From positions 119,107,001 to 119,171,000 of the forward strand of contig NC_060213.1 in assembly GCF_021130785.1 (NCBI RefSeq): DNA of 64,000 nt, given 5' to 3'. The notes beneath the pieces are model-generated. The model was not told the origin of the DNA, did no database searches, and saw only the letters and a program-made list of their open reading frames with translations. This document shows, piece by piece, positions 62,731-64,000 of the stretch (position 1 is its first letter; every line of letters begins with the position of its first letter). The DNA comes from Homalodisca vitripennis (lineage: Eukaryota; Arthropoda; Insecta; Hemiptera; Cicadellidae). Position numbers and translations under genes: made by a program.

Positions 62731-64000
62731 CGAACTTCAGTAGGTGGAAAACACTGACTATCAAGGAATAAATCATAATGGGTCATAATATCGTAATATC
62801 TCTTTGGTTGTTTCATCATCTCTTTCTTATGTATGGTAACATGAAAAAACCCATCATCCTGTTATTGCTATGTATTATGCTGACTATAAGGTTATTAATT
62901 AGTGTTGTGTTAAAATTATACTTGCTTGGAGGCTCATGGGCAAAGTCGTAAAAAATATATGAACTATCGGATTAAACCAACTACAAGGCTATGAGGGCTG
63001 TGCGGGCAGGCATCCTCTGCGGGAATCGGGTGATTAAATTTCAGTACTAGGGCTTATCTTATATTTATCTTTTTATTTACAAGGTCTGGATTCGGCTTGA
63101 CCCTTTGAGGTCCGGTTTGCGCCGCTTTCTTCTGCTCAAAGAGCGCTGTAATGTTATGTAAAACTCGACCTTTGGTTGCATTGAAAATGTGTAATATTTC
63201 TTTAAAAGACAGTGAGGCTGAGTATATTTTAGTACCAGGGCTTATCTGATCTTTATTTTTTTTATTTACAGGGTATCAGTTTAATCTCGATCCGGCTTGA
63301 CCTTTTGAGGTCCGGCGCTTTCTTCTGCTTAACAAGCGCTGTAGTTTTATGTAAAACTCGAACTTTAATTGTTGAACTTAAAGTGATTAATATTCTCTAA
63401 AGAACATATCCCTGATGGGACTAAAACCAGAACATTGATGAAAAATGTGGATCTTTTAGTATAATGTTTATGAACTAATATTTGTGTATTTTTATCTGTA
63501 CTCGTTCAGCAACTGGGAGCCCGATTCCCTACTTAATTGACAACAAGTATTTCTTCATAACCAAATCCAGACGATGTATAAATAATGTTTGCAGAGGAGC
63601 AGGAAAGAATGAGAACAAACAACTAAAGGGGCTCAAGATAATCGCGGTATATCGCACTCTGTGGTAAACCGTTTTGCCATCTTGTGGTGCAATAGGCCAA
63701 TAAAGTAAAATGGTGCAATAACAATTCATATCTTTCGGCCGAAAGGCATCATTTTTTAACACGGGACGAGATTATATTTTTTGGATCTAAACCTCCTTCC
63801 TTAGTTTATAGCCAACTCTGAGTACCTGTGCATAGACATTAATAACAAGTATTATGTACCTGTTGCTCATAATGTACCTCACCGATAAAAACAGAGTTTT
63901 AGGATTATCTTTACGCTTTTTAATATAAATTAAACACAAAATGTCATGTACATAACACAAAATTGTACAATTATTGAGGTTAGCACTCTCCTACACCTAA

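Larger units (their letters stand above)
54815..64000 (-). repeat. Right arm of the diverged inverted duplication
   Basis: Reverse-complement partner of 13366-21550; the window ends while the match is still running. Compared with the left arm it has no Tc1-like element (empty TA at 63857-63858) and no SINE, but has expanded tandem arrays: about ten 76-base units against one, two 80-base units against one, about four 102-base units against two. It also has extra sequence at 60480-60930. Open frames at 54782-54997, 63482-63667 and 63529-63762 are not kept in the left arm and are not genes. Confidence 0.85.

Overview
This is a eukaryotic nuclear window: very AT-rich, almost free of long open frames, and built from repeats and transposable elements. 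A Tc1-type transposon, a tRNA-derived SINE family and a Ty3/gypsy-type LTR element with long LTRs suggest an arthropod, probably an insect. That is inference from repeat types, not a species call. No bacterial-style operons, rRNA, CRISPR or defence islands are present. The only intact protein gene of substance is the Tc1-like transposase. A few exon-sized coding-looking segments may belong to one or more host genes.

Layout. (1) 1-13147 and 29642-43970 are two copies of one direct duplication. The first half of the second copy is nearly identical to the first. From about 37020 it becomes dense in extra bases and carries a 39-base G run missing from the first copy, which looks like unpolished long-read sequence. 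(2) 13366-21550 and 54815-64000 are two diverged arms of an older inverted duplication, matching in reverse complement over many anchor blocks in colinear order. A complete Tc1-like element (13508-14865) sits in the left arm only. The right arm keeps the unoccupied TA site at 63857-63858, so the insertion is younger than the duplication. Short tandem repeats in the right arm are expanded relative to the left. (3) 20190-26640 holds four tRNA-like SINE heads, two of them head to head. (4) 44490-51336 is an LTR retroelement on the minus strand with LTRs of about 1.5 kb, a purine tract and a frameshifted integrase remnant, but no room for gag or reverse transcriptase. (5) 51340-53010 is noisy, C- and G-rich sequence plus a second copy of a repeat also found at 22605-23170.

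Nothing here reads as a coordinated gene system. The value lies in the structural history: the inverted duplication, the dated transposon insertion and the SINE family. Equally important is the warning that 37000-52300 may be partly an assembly product. Identity levels are judged by eye because no alignment could be run.
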